A stretch of DNA of 64,000 nt, taken from Cellulomonas composti (GTDB taxonomy: Bacteria > Actinomycetota > Actinomycetes > Actinomycetales > Cellulomonadaceae). This document shows, piece after piece, positions 29,150 through 38,121 of this stretch; positions within the stretch are counted from its first letter, which is position 1, and each line of letters opens with the position of its first letter. The notes beneath the pieces were generated by a model, which made no database searches, had not been told where the DNA came from, and saw only the letters and a list, made by a program, of their open reading frames with translations. A program made the translations under genes and the position numbers. The stretch lies in contig NZ_BJWG01000004.1 in NCBI RefSeq assembly GCF_007990245.1, positions 62,001 through 126,000 on the forward strand, given 5' to 3'.

Positions 29150-31066
29150 ATGACCACGACCGCCAGCGACCGCACCGCCGACGGTCGCACCCCACAGCGT
29201 GACCGACCGCGCCCGGAGACCCGCCCAGGGACCCGCCCCGAGACCCGCGCCGAGACCCGCGCCGAACCGCGCGCCGGGGGGCGCTCCGAGCGGATCCCGG
29301 GGCTCGACGGGCTGCGTGCGGTCGCCGTGATCGCGGTCATCGCGTACCACCTGTGGCCCACCACGCTGCCGGGCGGGTTCCTCGGGGTCGACGTGTTCTT
29401 CGTCGTCAGCGGCTTCCTCATCACGACGCTGCTGCTGCGCCAGGTCGAGGTCGGCGGGCGGGTGCACCTCGCGGACTTCTGGCGCCGGCGCGCACGGCGG
29501 CTGCTGCCCGCGCTCGTCACGGTCATGGTCGTCGGCGTCATCGCCGCGCGCATCGTCGAACCGGACCTGCTCGTCGGCGTGCGACGTCAGGTCGTCGGCG
29601 CGCTGACGTTCACGACGAACTGGCTCGAGATCGCCGCGGGCTCCAGCTACTTCGACGCGACGGCGCCCGAGCTGTTCCAGCCGTTCTGGTCGCTCGCGAT
29701 CGAGGAGCAGTTCTACCTGCTGTGGCCCGTGCTGCTCGTCGTCCTGCTCGCGACGCGGCCGACCTGGCGATCGCGGGCCGCGATCGTCGGCGGGGCGGCC
29801 GTGGCGAGCGCTCTGGCGATGGCGCTGCTGTTCACGCCGGGTACCGACCCGACGCGGGTCTACTACGGCACCGCGACGCACGCCTTCGGGCTGCTCGCCG
29901 GGGCGGCGGCCGCGTTCGCATGGGCGGGCGGCCGTTCCTTGCTGCCCGCCCGGCACGCGACGTGGGTGCCGCTCGCGGGCGGGGGGGTGCTCGCGCTGCT
30001 GGTGGCGACGCTGCACGCGGACGGCTCGTTCACGTACCGCGGGGGGATCGTGCTCGGCTCGCTCGCGGCGCTCGCGCTGGTCGCGGGTTGCACCGCGCCC
30101 GGCGGGTCGCGGTACGTCCGTGCGCTGCAGGCGCGACCGGCGGTGTGGGTGGGGGAGCGCTCGTACGGCCTGTACCTGTGGCACTGGCCGGTGATCCTCG
30201 TCGTCGGCGCGGCGTTCGGTGACGCACCCGGGTCGCAGCTGTGGTGGCGCACGCCCGCGCTCGCGCTGGCCCTCACGTTCGTGCTCGCCGCGCTCAGCCA
30301 CCGGTTCGTCGAGACGCCCGTGCGGCGGCGGGGCTTCCGGGCGACCACGCGCACGCTCGTCGGATCGGTCGTGACGGGTGGCCGCCGGCCCCAGGTGGCC
30401 GCCGCCGCGGGCGTCGCGGTGGTGCTCGTCGCGACGGTGGTCGTGCTGACCGCACCTGCGCAGTCCTCGACGCAGCGTGCGGTCGAGGACGCGCAGCGAC
30501 AGGTCGACGAGCGCGCGACCGCGACGCCGGCACCGAGCGGCGCGCCGACGCGGGCACCGGGGGCGCCCGTGCCCGCGGACGGTTCGACGGTCGTCGCGTT
30601 CGGCGACTCGGTGCTCTCCGCCGCCGCGCCGACGCTGTTCCAGGAGATGCCGAAGATCGCGGTGGACGCCAAGCCGATCCGCAAGTGGCTCGACGCGCCC
30701 GACCTGGTCCAGGCGGCCGTCGACGCCGGGACGCTGCGCCCCGTCGTCGTGCTGAACTTCGGGACCAACGGCGGGTTCCAGTTCGACGGCTCGGAGGCGG
30801 CGCTCACGCGGACGCTCGACCTGCTCGGACCTGACCGGCAGGTGCTGGTCGTCACTGTCGTCGGCGTCAGCTACTGGGTGCCCGCCGCGAACGCGCGGCT
30901 GCGCGAGCTCGTCGCCGACCGGCCGAACGTGCACGTCGTCGACTGGAACGGGTACCTCGCGAAGCACCCGGGACTGCTGCACGCCGACCGGACGCACCCC
31001 AACATGGCGGGCGTCGTCGCGTACGAGCAGGTGCTGCGCGCGGCGCTCGACGACCTGTCCGGCTGA
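29150..31066 (+). CDS. OafA/YrhL-type acyltransferase with SGNH domain
   Basis: Membrane O-acyltransferase, 638 residues. After an Arg/Thr/Glu repeat tail (ETRAETRAEP) comes the acyltransferase-3 domain with some ten helices: IPGLDGLRAVAVIAVIAYHL (catalytic His), FLGVDVFFVVSGFLITTLLL, and SLAIEEQFYLLWPVLL. An external SGNH esterase-like domain follows, with Ser in VVAFGDSVLSAAAP, GTNG, and the Asp/His pair in DRTHPNMAG. Such proteins O-acetylate cell-wall or extracellular polysaccharides. I prefer the ATG at 29150 because GAGGTGA precedes it; a GTG at 29135 is in frame. TACCGT at 29115-29120 is a likely -10. Confidence 0.92.
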   Translation: MTTTASDRTADGRTPQRDRPRPETRPGTRPETRAETRAEPRAGGRSERIPGLDGLRAVAVIAVIAYHLWPTTLPGGFLGVDVFFVVSGFLITTLLLRQVEVGGRVHLADFWRRRARRLLPALVTVMVVGVIAARIVEPDLLVGVRRQVVGALTFTTNWLEIAAGSSYFDATAPELFQPFWSLAIEEQFYLLWPVLLVVLLATRPTWRSRAAIVGGAAVASALAMALLFTPGTDPTRVYYGTATHAFGLLAGAAAAFAWAGGRSLLPARHATWVPLAGGGVLALLVATLHADGSFTYRGGIVLGSLAALALVAGCTAPGGSRYVRALQARPAVWVGERSYGLYLWHWPVILVVGAAFGDAPGSQLWWRTPALALALTFVLAALSHRFVETPVRRRGFRATTRTLVGSVVTGGRRPQVAAAAGVAVVLVATVVVLTAPAQSSTQRAVEDAQRQVDERATATPAPSGAPTRAPGAPVPADGSTVVAFGDSVLSAAAPTLFQEMPKIAVDAKPIRKWLDAPDLVQAAVDAGTLRPVVVLNFGTNGGFQFDGSEAALTRTLDLLGPDRQVLVVTVVGVSYWVPAANARLRELVADRPNVHVVDWNGYLAKHPGLLHADRTHPNMAGVVAYEQVLRAALDDLSG

Positions 31067-31077
31067 CGCGGGTCCGC

Positions 31078-31110
31078 CGTCCGGCGCGCCGTGGGTCAGG
31101 CCGCCGGACG
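31078..31110. terminator. Hairpin between convergent acyltransferase and Clp-N genes
   Basis: CGTCCGGCG (31078-31086) pairs with CGCCGGACG (31102-31110). The right arm lies within the last codons of the Clp-N gene. CTGAC (31063-31067) and GTCAG (31095-31099), containing the two stop codons, can also pair. Strength is modest. Confidence 0.4.
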
Positions 31111-31632
31111 CGTCGCGTGGACCTCGGCGACCGCGTCGCGGACGTCCTGCGGCGACAGGCCCAGGCCCGTGAGCACGTCCTGCGCCGGCCCCTCGCCGAC
31201 CCGCGCGGCGGCGAGCAGCAGGTGACCGGTGTCGATGCGCCGGTCACGCAGCCGCACGGCCTCGCGCAGGGCGACCTCGAGGAGCTTCTTGGCGCTCGGG
31301 TCGAACCCGCGTGGCCGGGACCCGGGCGCGCCGTCGAGCGAGCCGGGGCCGAACGTCGCCTCGACCTGCGTGCGGACGGCGTCGAGGTCGATGCCGATCG
31401 CGGCGAGCGCGTCGGCGTCGAGCGGGCCGTCGGGCCGGGCGCGCAGGATGTCGCGCACGTCGTCGGCGGACGCGCCGAGCCGCGCGAGCGCGAGCGTCGC
31501 GACCGCGTCCGGCTCGCTCACCGCCCCGAGCACCACGTGCCCGGCGTCGATGCGCTGGGCGCCCAGGGCGCCCGCCTCGACGCGTGCCTGCTCGACCGCG
31601 GTGCGGGCGTCGTGCGTGAACCTCTCGAACAT
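31096..31632 (-). CDS. Clp N-terminal repeat domain protein (stand-alone)
   Basis: A 178-residue protein made of two Clp-N type helical repeats without an ATPase. The first is MFERFTHDARTAVEQARVEA ... RIDAGHVVLGAVSE, the second FDPSAKKLLEVALREAVRLR ... RRIDTGHLLLAAAR. In ClpA/ClpC this domain binds adaptors and substrates, so a free copy may act as adaptor, decoy or stress sensor. The ATG at 31632 overlaps the stop of the upstream HTH gene (ATGA). The pair forms one autoregulated unit, judging from the operators. Physical interaction between the two products is inferred. Confidence 0.93.
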   Translation of the reverse strand: MFERFTHDARTAVEQARVEAGALGAQRIDAGHVVLGAVSEPDAVATLALARLGASADDVRDILRARPDGPLDADALAAIGIDLDAVRTQVEATFGPGSLDGAPGSRPRGFDPSAKKLLEVALREAVRLRDRRIDTGHLLLAAARVGEGPAQDVLTGLGLSPQDVRDAVAEVHATRPAA

Positions 31633-31841
31633 CAGCCGAACCTCTTCCCGTATCGCTGGTGGACGGCCTGGCGCGAGACGCCGAGGCACTCGGCGATCTG
31701 CTGCCACGACCAGCCCGCCTGGCGGGCGCGCTCGACGTGCAGCGCCTCGAGGCGGTCGGCCAGCGTGTGCAGCGCCCGTACGGCGCGCAGGCCCTCGGCG
31801 GGTTCCGCGGCGGCGGCGGTGGCGAGCAGGTCGTCGGACAT
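31632..31841 (-). CDS. Small helix-turn-helix protein paired with Clp-N protein
   Basis: A 69-residue protein whose C-terminal half is a helix-turn-helix: ERARQAGWSWQQIAECLGVS then RQAVHQRYGKRFG. It resembles sigma region 4/MerR-like recognition helices. The N-terminal half (LRAVRALHTLADRLEALHVE) is amphipathic and probably dimerises. The ATG lies exactly six bases after TAGGTT. A perfect -35 TTGACA sits 18 bases before that, and both boxes lie inside matching inverted repeats. It is very likely an autorepressor, or repressor controlled by the Clp-N partner. Confidence 0.9.
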   Translation of the reverse strand: MSDDLLATAAAAEPAEGLRAVRALHTLADRLEALHVERARQAGWSWQQIAECLGVSRQAVHQRYGKRFG

Positions 31842-31843
31842 GA

Positions 31844-31889
31844 TGTCAACCTAGATTGACAACGCCTCGACTGTCAACCGTTCTTGACA
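31844..31889 (-). promoter_or_regulatory. HTH/Clp-N promoter with two TGTCAA-N6-TTGACA operators
   Basis: Operator 1, TGTCAACCTAGATTGACA (31844-31861), contains the -10 TAGGTT (31853-31848 on the minus strand). Operator 2, TGTCAACCGTTCTTGACA (31872-31889), contains the -35 TTGACA (31877-31872). The -35/-10 spacing is 18 bases and operator centres are 28 bases apart. Binding at either site would block RNA polymerase. The candidate ligand is the HTH protein encoded directly downstream. Confidence 0.85.
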
Positions 31890-31917
31890 GTCGCGCACGC
31901 CACATCTCTCGATGTGA

Positions 31918-31943
31918 AGAGATCTCCGCGCGACGGTTAGCAT
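31918..31943 (+). promoter_or_regulatory. sucC promoter region with AGAGATCTC motif
   Basis: TAGCAT (31938-31943) is a plausible -10 for sucC. The palindromic AGAGATCTC (31918-31926) lies 11 bases upstream of it. A nearly identical AGAGATCTCT is found at the icd promoter. A small inverted repeat CACATC-TCTC-GATGTG (31901-31916) lies just before. A shared regulator is only a possibility. Confidence 0.4.
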
Positions 31944-32009
31944 CGACCCGGCGCACACGGCCGCACCGAGGCCGCCGCGACGGCCCTCGACGAGAGGAAC
32001 TGGACCACA

Positions 32010-33197
32010 GTGGACCTGTTCGAGTACCAGGCACGGGACACCTTCGAGAAGCACGGCGTTCCCGTGCTCGGCGGCATCGTGGCGACCACGCCCGACGAGG
32101 CCCGCGCGGCGGCTGCCACGCTGCTGGGCGACGAGCCCGGCGTCGTCGTCGTGAAGGCCCAGGTCAAGACCGGTGGACGCGGCAAGGCCGGCGGCGTGAA
32201 GCTCGCGCGCTCGGCCGACGACGCGGCCGAGAAGGCCGCCGAGATCCTCGGCATGGACATCAAGGGCCACACCGTGCACCGCGTGATGATCGCCGCGGGT
32301 GCGCAGATCGAGCAGGAGTACTACTTCTCGCTGCTGCTGGACCGCGCCGAGCGCCGCTACCTCGCGATGTGCTCGGTCGAGGGCGGCATGGAGATCGAGC
32401 AGCTCGCGGTCGAGCGTCCCGAGGCCCTCGCCCGGGTCGCGGTCGACCCGCGCGTGGGCATCGACGCCGCGAAGGCCGCCGAGATCGTCGAGGCCGCGGG
32501 CTTCCCGACGAAGACGTCGCCGCAGATCGCGGCGAAGGTCGCGGCCGTTCTGCAGACGCTGTGGACCGTGTACCGCGAGGAGGACGCGACGCTCGTCGAG
32601 GTCAACCCCCTCGTGCTGACCAAGGCCGGCGACGTCGTCGCGCTCGACGGCAAGGTCACGCTCGACGCGAACGCCGACTTCCGGCACCCCGAGCACGCCG
32701 AGCTCGAGGACAAGGCCGCGGCCGACCCGCTCGAGGCGCGCGCCAAGGAGAAGGACCTCAACTACGTCAAGCTCGACGGCGAGGTCGGCATCATCGGCAA
32801 CGGCGCGGGGCTCGTGATGAGCACGCTCGACGTCGTCGCGTACGCGGGCGAGGCCCACGGTGGCGTCAAGCCGGCGAACTTCCTCGACATCGGTGGCGGC
32901 GCCTCGGCCGAGGTGATGGCCGCGGGGCTCGACATCATCCTCACGGACCCGCAGGTCAAGTCCGTGTTCGTCAACGTCTTCGGCGGGATCACGGCGTGCG
33001 ACGCCGTGGCCAACGGCATCGTGGCGGCGCTCGAGATCCTCGGTGACGAGGCGTCCAAGCCGCTCGTCGTGCGCCTCGACGGCAACAACGTGATCGAGGG
33101 TCGTCGGATCCTCGCGGCGGCGGGACACCCGCTCGTCACGCTCGCGGACACCATGGACGGCGGGGCCGACAAGGCCGCCGAGCTGGCGAACGTCTGA
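32010..33197 (+). CDS. sucC: Succinyl-CoA synthetase beta subunit
   Basis: ADP/GDP-forming subunit of succinyl-CoA synthetase in the TCA cycle. It has 395 residues with an ATP-grasp N-terminal domain ([57 protein letters not shown]). The C-terminal CoA-ligase-like domain includes [17 protein letters not shown] and [16 protein letters not shown]. The GTG at 32010 matches the conserved N-terminus. sucD follows 39 bases later. Confidence 0.98.
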   Translation: MDLFEYQARDTFEKHGVPVLGGIVATTPDEARAAAATLLGDEPGVVVVKAQVKTGGRGKAGGVKLARSADDAAEKAAEILGMDIKGHTVHRVMIAAGAQIEQEYYFSLLLDRAERRYLAMCSVEGGMEIEQLAVERPEALARVAVDPRVGIDAAKAAEIVEAAGFPTKTSPQIAAKVAAVLQTLWTVYREEDATLVEVNPLVLTKAGDVVALDGKVTLDANADFRHPEHAELEDKAAADPLEARAKEKDLNYVKLDGEVGIIGNGAGLVMSTLDVVAYAGEAHGGVKPANFLDIGGGASAEVMAAGLDIILTDPQVKSVFVNVFGGITACDAVANGIVAALEILGDEASKPLVVRLDGNNVIEGRRILAAAGHPLVTLADTMDGGADKAAELANV

Positions 33198-33236
33198 GCC
33201 CGGACCAGCGAGAACCGAGAGAGAAGCAGAACTGAC

Positions 33237-34121
33237 ATGGCGATCTTCCTCACCGAGGCCAGCAAGGTCATCGTCCAGGGCATGACGGGCTCCGAGGGCA
33301 CCAAGCACACGACGCGCATGCTCGCGTCCGGCACGCAGGTGGTCGGCGGCGTGAACCCGCGCAAGGCCGGCACGAGCGTCGAGTTCCCCGGCGGCGTGCA
33401 GGTGCCCGTGTTCGGCACGGTCGCGGACGCCGTCGCGGCGACCGGCGCGGACGTGTCCGTCGTGTTCGTGCCGCCGGCGTTCACCAAGGCGGCCGTGATC
33501 GAGGCGGTCGACGCCGGGGTCCCGCTCGTGGTCATCATCACCGAGGGCGTCCCGGTCGCGGACACCGCCGAGTTCTTCGCCTACGCGCAGGACAAGGGCG
33601 TGCGGCTGATCGGCCCGAACTGCCCCGGCCTGATCAGCCCCGGAAAGTCGAACGTCGGCATCATCCCGGCCGACATCAGCGGCCCGGGTCGTATCGGCCT
33701 CGTCTCGAAGTCCGGCACGCTGACCTACCAGATGATGTACGAGCTGCGGGACTTCGGGTTCTCGTCGGCCGTCGGTATCGGCGGTGACCCGATCATCGGC
33801 ACCACGCACATCGACGCGCTCGCGGCGTTCGAGGCGGACCCCGAGACGGACGTCATCGTCATGATCGGCGAGATCGGCGGCGACGCCGAGGAGCGTGCGG
33901 CCGCGTTCATCACCGAGAACGTGACCAAGCCGGTCGTCGGGTACGTCGCGGGCTTCACCGCTCCCGAGGGCAAGACGATGGGCCACGCGGGCGCGATCGT
34001 GTCCGGCTCGTCGGGCACCGCGCAGGCCAAGAAGGAAGCCCTCGAGGCCGCGGGCGTCAAGGTCGGCAGGACGCCGTCCGAGACCGCCGCGCTCGCGCGG
34101 GAGCTGCTCACCGGCGCCTGA
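33237..34121 (+). CDS. sucD: Succinyl-CoA synthetase alpha subunit
   Basis: CoA-binding subunit carrying the phosphohistidine. At 294 residues it has the standard length. Motifs are [19 protein letters not shown] (CoA site), [19 protein letters not shown], and the active-site His in [16 protein letters not shown]. The RBS GAGAGAAG lies upstream of the ATG. The stop overlaps the perM start (TGATG), so perM is translated in the same operon. Confidence 0.98.
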   Translation: MAIFLTEASKVIVQGMTGSEGTKHTTRMLASGTQVVGGVNPRKAGTSVEFPGGVQVPVFGTVADAVAATGADVSVVFVPPAFTKAAVIEAVDAGVPLVVIITEGVPVADTAEFFAYAQDKGVRLIGPNCPGLISPGKSNVGIIPADISGPGRIGLVSKSGTLTYQMMYELRDFGFSSAVGIGGDPIIGTTHIDALAAFEADPETDVIVMIGEIGGDAEERAAAFITENVTKPVVGYVAGFTAPEGKTMGHAGAIVSGSSGTAQAKKEALEAAGVKVGRTPSETAALARELLTGA

Positions 34122-35446
34122 TGGCCGACGCGCCGAGCGGGATCCGGAGACCGGCACCCGACGGCGGCGACCATGGCACGGTGACCCTCCTCGTCGACCC
34201 CGAGCCCGGTACGCGCCGGCCGCTGCTGACGAGTGCGCTCGACGGCTCCCCCCGGTGGGTCGCGGGTGTCATCGCGGCGGTGCAGGGCGCGGTGCTGTCG
34301 CTGCTCGTCATCGTCGTCCCGGCGCTCGGTGCGTACGTCGCGACCTCCGCCGACCCCGCGAACGACGGGGTCGAGTGGTTCCGGTCGGTGCGGGTCGGTA
34401 CGGCGGTCTGGCTCGCCGGGCATGGCGTTCCGCCCGTGATCGGGGGCACCCGCCTGACGCTGGTCCCGCTCGGGGTCACGCTGCTCGCGGTCTTCGCGTG
34501 CTGGGCGTCGATGCGCCGGTCGGGGGCCGCGACGAGGGCCGCGGTGCTCGCGGGCACCGGCGCGTACTGCGGGCTCGTCGTGCTGCTCGCCCTGGTCACG
34601 GGCGCGGGTGCGGGCGGGGCGCTGCGAGGTGTGCTGGGCGGCGCGGCCGTCGCCGTCACCGGCCTCGGCCTGGGGGCGTCCGCCCGGCCGGAGGCGCCCG
34701 GCTGGCGCGCGCTGCTGCCTGGCGCCGCGGGACGCGCCCCGATCGCCGTCCGGGTCGGTGCGGGCGCCGCCGTGGTCGCGCTCGCGACGATCGTCGTGGC
34801 GGGCGCCGTCCTCGTGCTCGCGTGGATCGCCGTCGGTCGCTCGACCGTCATGGACATCGCCGAGTCGCTCGGCGCGGGCGGCCTCGGCGCGATCGTGCTG
34901 GCCCTGGCGAACCTCCTCTACCTGCCCAACCTGGTGCTGTGGGCGACCGCGTGGCTCGCCGGCCCCGGGTTCGTCGTCGGGGCCGGCACCCACTTCGCGC
35001 CCGACGGGACCGTGGGCGGCACGCTGCCCGCCGTACCGCTGCTCGGCGCGCTGCCCGAGGGCGTGCCCGGGCTCGCGGTGTGGATGCCGCTCGTCGTCGT
35101 CGCCGCGGGCGCGCTGACCGGGTTGTTCGTGCACCGGGCGCTGCGCCGGGTCGGCGCGGGGCGACGCTGGTTCGACGCTCCGCTGGCCGCGCTCGTCGCC
35201 GGCGCCGGCGCGGGCGGAGCGATGACGGTGCTGCAGCTGCTCGCCAACGGTGCGGGCGGCCCGGGGCGGCTCGTGCAGGTCGGCGCACCCGCGTTCACGG
35301 TCGGGCTCGCGGTCGCGTTCGAGGTCGCCCTCGGCGCGGTCGTGGTCGCGACCGTGACGGACCCGGTGCTGCACGCAGGCGCACGACGACGGTGGCGGTC
35401 CTACCGGTCGCGTCCGGCGCCCACCCCTGCGCGCCTCGACGACTGA
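34121..35446 (+). CDS. DUF6350/PerM-like polytopic membrane protein
   Basis: A 441-residue protein with about ten to twelve hydrophobic helices and many Gly/Ala. Its position directly after sucCD and before purN matches the perM locus of mycobacteria (Rv0955), where PerM supports cell division and persistence. The sequence shows ALGAYVATSADPANDGVEWF in the first external loop and NLLYLPNLVLWATAWLAGPG in the middle, both typical of the family. The ATG at 34121 shares one base with the sucD stop. Divisome function in this organism is inferred from synteny and family. Confidence 0.88.
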   Translation: MADAPSGIRRPAPDGGDHGTVTLLVDPEPGTRRPLLTSALDGSPRWVAGVIAAVQGAVLSLLVIVVPALGAYVATSADPANDGVEWFRSVRVGTAVWLAGHGVPPVIGGTRLTLVPLGVTLLAVFACWASMRRSGAATRAAVLAGTGAYCGLVVLLALVTGAGAGGALRGVLGGAAVAVTGLGLGASARPEAPGWRALLPGAAGRAPIAVRVGAGAAVVALATIVVAGAVLVLAWIAVGRSTVMDIAESLGAGGLGAIVLALANLLYLPNLVLWATAWLAGPGFVVGAGTHFAPDGTVGGTLPAVPLLGALPEGVPGLAVWMPLVVVAAGALTGLFVHRALRRVGAGRRWFDAPLAALVAGAGAGGAMTVLQLLANGAGGPGRLVQVGAPAFTVGLAVAFEVALGAVVVATVTDPVLHAGARRRWRSYRSRPAPTPARLDD

Positions 35447-35455
35447 GGGTCGACC

Positions 35456-35508
35456 ATTCGTGCCCGTGCCCGTGCCCGTGCCGGGGCCCGGGCTCCGGCT
35501 CCGGCTGG
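35456..35508. repeat. GTGCCC hexanucleotide and GGCTCC repeats between convergent genes
   Basis: GTGCCC occurs three times in a row from about 35461, followed by GGCTCC/GGCT runs. It lies between perM and the convergent DUF gene. No terminator-quality hairpin is obvious. Confidence 0.5.
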
Positions 35509-36189
35509 TCAGGGCCGGGTGCGCTCCTCGAACTCGGTGCGCCAGTCCTTGACGCCCTGCTCGAACGCGATCTCGCAACGCTGCTGCGCGGTGAGCGTCA
35601 GGGCGCCGGCGAGGCAGTCCTGGCGCTCGATCTGCAGCGGCCACAGCAACGTCAGCGCGAGCGAGATGACGAGCCAGCCCGCCGCGCTCGCGGTCGCGAC
35701 CCCCAGCATCACGGGCAGGGAGCCGCGCGCGCCCGCCCGGAGCGCGACGACGAGCGCGCGGATCCCGACGACGATCGCGGCGGCCGCGAAGACGAGCGAC
35801 ACCCCCGACCACGGCACCGGGAACAGCCCCGTGAGCACACCGGCGAGCACGAGGAAGGCGAACGTGCGGGCGATGCCGCGGGCGCGGGCGACCCCGGCCG
35901 CGTCGACCGGCCGCGCCTGTCCGGGCTCGTGCGGCGGGGTCTGCCCGTGCGAGGCCGGTTCCTGCGAGACCGGTCCCTGCGGAGGCGTCTGCAGGTACGG
36001 CGGGACCGTCCATCCGCCGCTCGGCGGTGCGGAGCCGGGCTGCTGCCCCGACGACGCATGGCCCTGCTGCGCGGGCCCGTGCTGCGGCTGGTCGGGCTGC
36101 GGCTGGTCGGGCTGCGGCGGCGTGTCCGGGCGCTGCTCACCCTCGGCCGGCGGGCGCGGCGGCTGCGGCGGCGCGTACGGGTTGCTCAC
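35509..36189 (-). CDS. Pro/Gln-rich membrane protein, DUF4190-like
   Basis: A 226-residue protein. Residues 1-85 are disordered, with repeats of PQPDQP and many Pro, Gln and Gly. Three hydrophobic segments follow (TFAFLVLAGVLTGLFPVPW, VSLVFAAAAIVVGIRALVV and VISLALTLLWPLQIE). The short C-terminal domain is QDCLAGALTLTAQQRCEIAF then EQGVKDWRTEFEERTR. Two Cys in that tail could pair outside the membrane. Function unknown. The GTG at 36189 gives the expected MSNPYAPP-like start of this class. It runs opposite to its neighbours. Confidence 0.85.
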   Translation of the reverse strand: MSNPYAPPQPPRPPAEGEQRPDTPPQPDQPQPDQPQHGPAQQGHASSGQQPGSAPPSGGWTVPPYLQTPPQGPVSQEPASHGQTPPHEPGQARPVDAAGVARARGIARTFAFLVLAGVLTGLFPVPWSGVSLVFAAAAIVVGIRALVVALRAGARGSLPVMLGVATASAAGWLVISLALTLLWPLQIERQDCLAGALTLTAQQRCEIAFEQGVKDWRTEFEERTRP

Positions 36190-36249
36190 CCCCGCATTCT
36201 CACCCACCCGGAGCGTGCAAACGGGCGACGACCACCGTCGCGGGCGCCG

Positions 36250-36325
36250 GTCGCTGCCCCGCACCCGCGCGGCGCTACCCCGCCCGCACCCGCCCGGCGG
36301 TGCCCCGCGCGCACCCGCCGCGCAC
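36250..36325. repeat. Three imperfect ~25-bp CCCCGC/GCACCCG repeats upstream of purN
   Basis: Three successive units of the type CGCTACCCCGCCCGCACCCG occupy the divergent spacer before purN. They lie upstream of the -10 TAAGGT (36353-36358). No coding or clear regulatory sense is seen. Confidence 0.5.
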
Positions 36326-36365
36326 ACGGCCCGCGTCGTCGTCGGCGTTCGCTAAGGTCGCTGCC

Positions 36366-37019
36366 GTGAGCGCACCCGGCCCGCAGCCCCCCGCCCCCGC
36401 CGCGTCGACGACCACGGCGACCAGGCTCGTCGTGATGGTCTCGGGGACGGGCTCGAACCTGCGCGCGCTGCTCGAGGCGCACGACGACCCCGCGTACGGC
36501 GCACGCGTCGTCGGCGTCGTGAGCGACCGGCCCGGCATCCGCGCGCTGGAGATCGCACGCGAGGCGGGCATCCCGACGGCCGTCGTCGCGCTGCGGGACT
36601 TCGAGGACCGTGCGGCGTGGGACCGGGCGACGGCCGAGGCCGTGGGCGTCTTCGCGCCCGACCTGGTGGTGCTGGCCGGCTTCATGAAGCTCTTCGGGCC
36701 GGACTTCCTGGCGCGGTGGGGCGGCCGCATCGTCAACACGCACCCCGCGCTGCTGCCGTCCTTCCCCGGCGCGCACGGCGTCCGGGACGCGCTCGCGTAC
36801 GGGGTGAAGGTCAGCGGCTGCACGGTGATCGTGGTCGACGAGGGTGTCGACTCCGGCCCGATCGTCGCGCAGGTGGCCGTGCCCGTCGAGGCCGACGACG
36901 ACGAGGAGAGCCTGCACGAGCGGATCAAGCTCGTCGAGCGTGCCCTGCTCGTCGACGTCGTCGGACGGATCGCGCGAGAGGGCATGACGGTCGACGGTCG
37001 GCAGGTCCGGTTGGGCTGA
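36366..37019 (+). CDS. purN: Phosphoribosylglycinamide formyltransferase
   Basis: Transfers formyl from 10-formyl-THF to GAR in purine synthesis. The 217 residues contain VVMVSGTGSNLRALLEA (phosphate loop), the catalytic Asn-His in RIVNTHPALLPSFPGAHG and the Asp in VVDEGVDSGPIVAQ. The GTG at 36366 lies seven bases after TAAGGT, so the message is probably leaderless. In related genomes purH follows directly; here a TetR/epimerase pair intervenes. Confidence 0.97.
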   Translation: MSAPGPQPPAPAASTTTATRLVVMVSGTGSNLRALLEAHDDPAYGARVVGVVSDRPGIRALEIAREAGIPTAVVALRDFEDRAAWDRATAEAVGVFAPDLVVLAGFMKLFGPDFLARWGGRIVNTHPALLPSFPGAHGVRDALAYGVKVSGCTVIVVDEGVDSGPIVAQVAVPVEADDDEESLHERIKLVERALLVDVVGRIAREGMTVDGRQVRLG

Positions 37020-37047
37020 CCCGCCGACCGTCGCGCCGGCGGGTCAG
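37016..37047. terminator. Perfect 11-bp hairpin containing both stop codons
   Basis: CTGACCCGCCG (37016-37026) pairs perfectly with CGGCGGGTCAG (37037-37047). The purN stop (37017-37019) and the stop of the convergent epimerase gene (37044-37046) both lie in the stem. It is a compact bidirectional terminator. Confidence 0.75.
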
Positions 37048-38000
37048 GCGGCCTCGGCCTGGGCCTGCCACCACTGGACCGTGCGGGCGAGGGCGTCCGG
37101 CCACGGCGTCGGGTCCAGTCCCAGCATCCGCTGCGAGGCGGAGCTGTCGACGACGAACGGCTCGGTGAACTGGTAGGACACCCGCTTGACCTCGCGCATC
37201 GCCGGCACCGCGACGCTGACCGCCGAGAGCATGGCCGCCGGGAGCGGCGAGATGCGGGGGACCGGCCGCCCGGCCGCCTCGGCCAGCCCGGTCGCGAGCT
37301 CGCGGTAGGTCTGCGGCCCGGCGGTCGGCGCGAGCACGACGCGACCCCAGGCCTCCGGCGTCGTCACGGCGAGCGCCATCGCGGCGACGAAGTCGGGCAG
37401 GTAGGTCCACGAGTGCGGCTGGTCGGGGTCACCGACGGGCCGCAGCACGCCGCCGGACAGCACCGGCCCGAGCAGGCGCCGGCCGGCGTGCGCGTCCCCG
37501 GTCGCACCGGGACCGAAGTAGTCGGACGCGCGGACCTCCACCGCCCGCACGCGACCGGCCTCGTGCCGCTCGAGCGCCTGCGCCCACAGCGCGGCACGGA
37601 CGCGGCCCTTCGTCTCGGTCGTGGCGTCGGGCGCGTCCTCGCGCATCACACCGCTCCCGGCGCCGTAGGGGTAGAGGTTGCCGGCCATCACGTGCACCGC
37701 GCCGACCGCCTCGGCGGCGTCGAGCGAAGCGGTCTGGAGCGCCGGCCACAGCTCCGGCCACCGGTGGTATGGCGGGTTGACGCAGCAGTGGACCGCCTCC
37801 GCGCCGCGTGCGAGCTTCGTGAGCGCCGCGGTGTCCGTGACGTCCGCCGCGACGTGCCGGAACGGACCCGACCGGGCGACGCGCGTCCCGGCCGCCCCGC
37901 CGGTGCGCGAGACGACGACGACGTCGTGCCCCTGCTCGCCGAGCAGCGTCGCGAGCGACGTCCCGACCGGACCCTTGCCGAGGACGAGGTGCGTGGCCAT
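37044..38000 (-). CDS. NAD(P)-binding epimerase/dehydratase-like SDR
   Basis: A 318-residue Rossmann-fold protein of the extended/atypical SDR type. The N-terminus THLVLGKGPVGTSLATLLGE is the nucleotide-binding loop. A substrate region follows with NLYPYGAGSGVMREDAP and VEVRASDYFGPGA, and the tail DPTPWPDALARTVQWWQAQ resembles sugar-epimerase relatives. A classical YxxxK is not clear, so catalysis may be altered. The ATG at 38000 has GGGGAG upstream. It is divergent from the TetR gene, and three operator copies lie between, so TetR very probably controls it. Confidence 0.85.
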   Translation of the reverse strand: MATHLVLGKGPVGTSLATLLGEQGHDVVVVSRTGGAAGTRVARSGPFRHVAADVTDTAALTKLARGAEAVHCCVNPPYHRWPELWPALQTASLDAAEAVGAVHVMAGNLYPYGAGSGVMREDAPDATTETKGRVRAALWAQALERHEAGRVRAVEVRASDYFGPGATGDAHAGRRLLGPVLSGGVLRPVGDPDQPHSWTYLPDFVAAMALAVTTPEAWGRVVLAPTAGPQTYRELATGLAEAAGRPVPRISPLPAAMLSAVSVAVPAMREVKRVSYQFTEPFVVDSSASQRMLGLDPTPWPDALARTVQWWQAQAEAA

Positions 38001-38021
38001 GGTGACTCCCCTTGATTGCGT

Positions 38022-38086
38022 GAGCACTGCTCTTTAGCGAGAGCAATGCTCGCGCATGCGCCGACGGCGCGTCAAGAGCAGTGCTC
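38022..38086. promoter_or_regulatory. Three GAGCANTGCTC palindromes between TetR and epimerase genes
   Basis: GAGCACTGCTC (38022-38032), GAGCAATGCTC (38041-38051) and GAGCAGTGCTC (38076-38086). The first and third are exact reverse complements over 15 bases. Centres are 19 and 35 bases apart. They fill the divergent promoter region, so one TetR dimer type could repress both genes. Confidence 0.85.
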
Positions 38087-38121
38087 ACAGATGTGATCGG
38101 TGCTCGCGTTAGGATGCGGGC

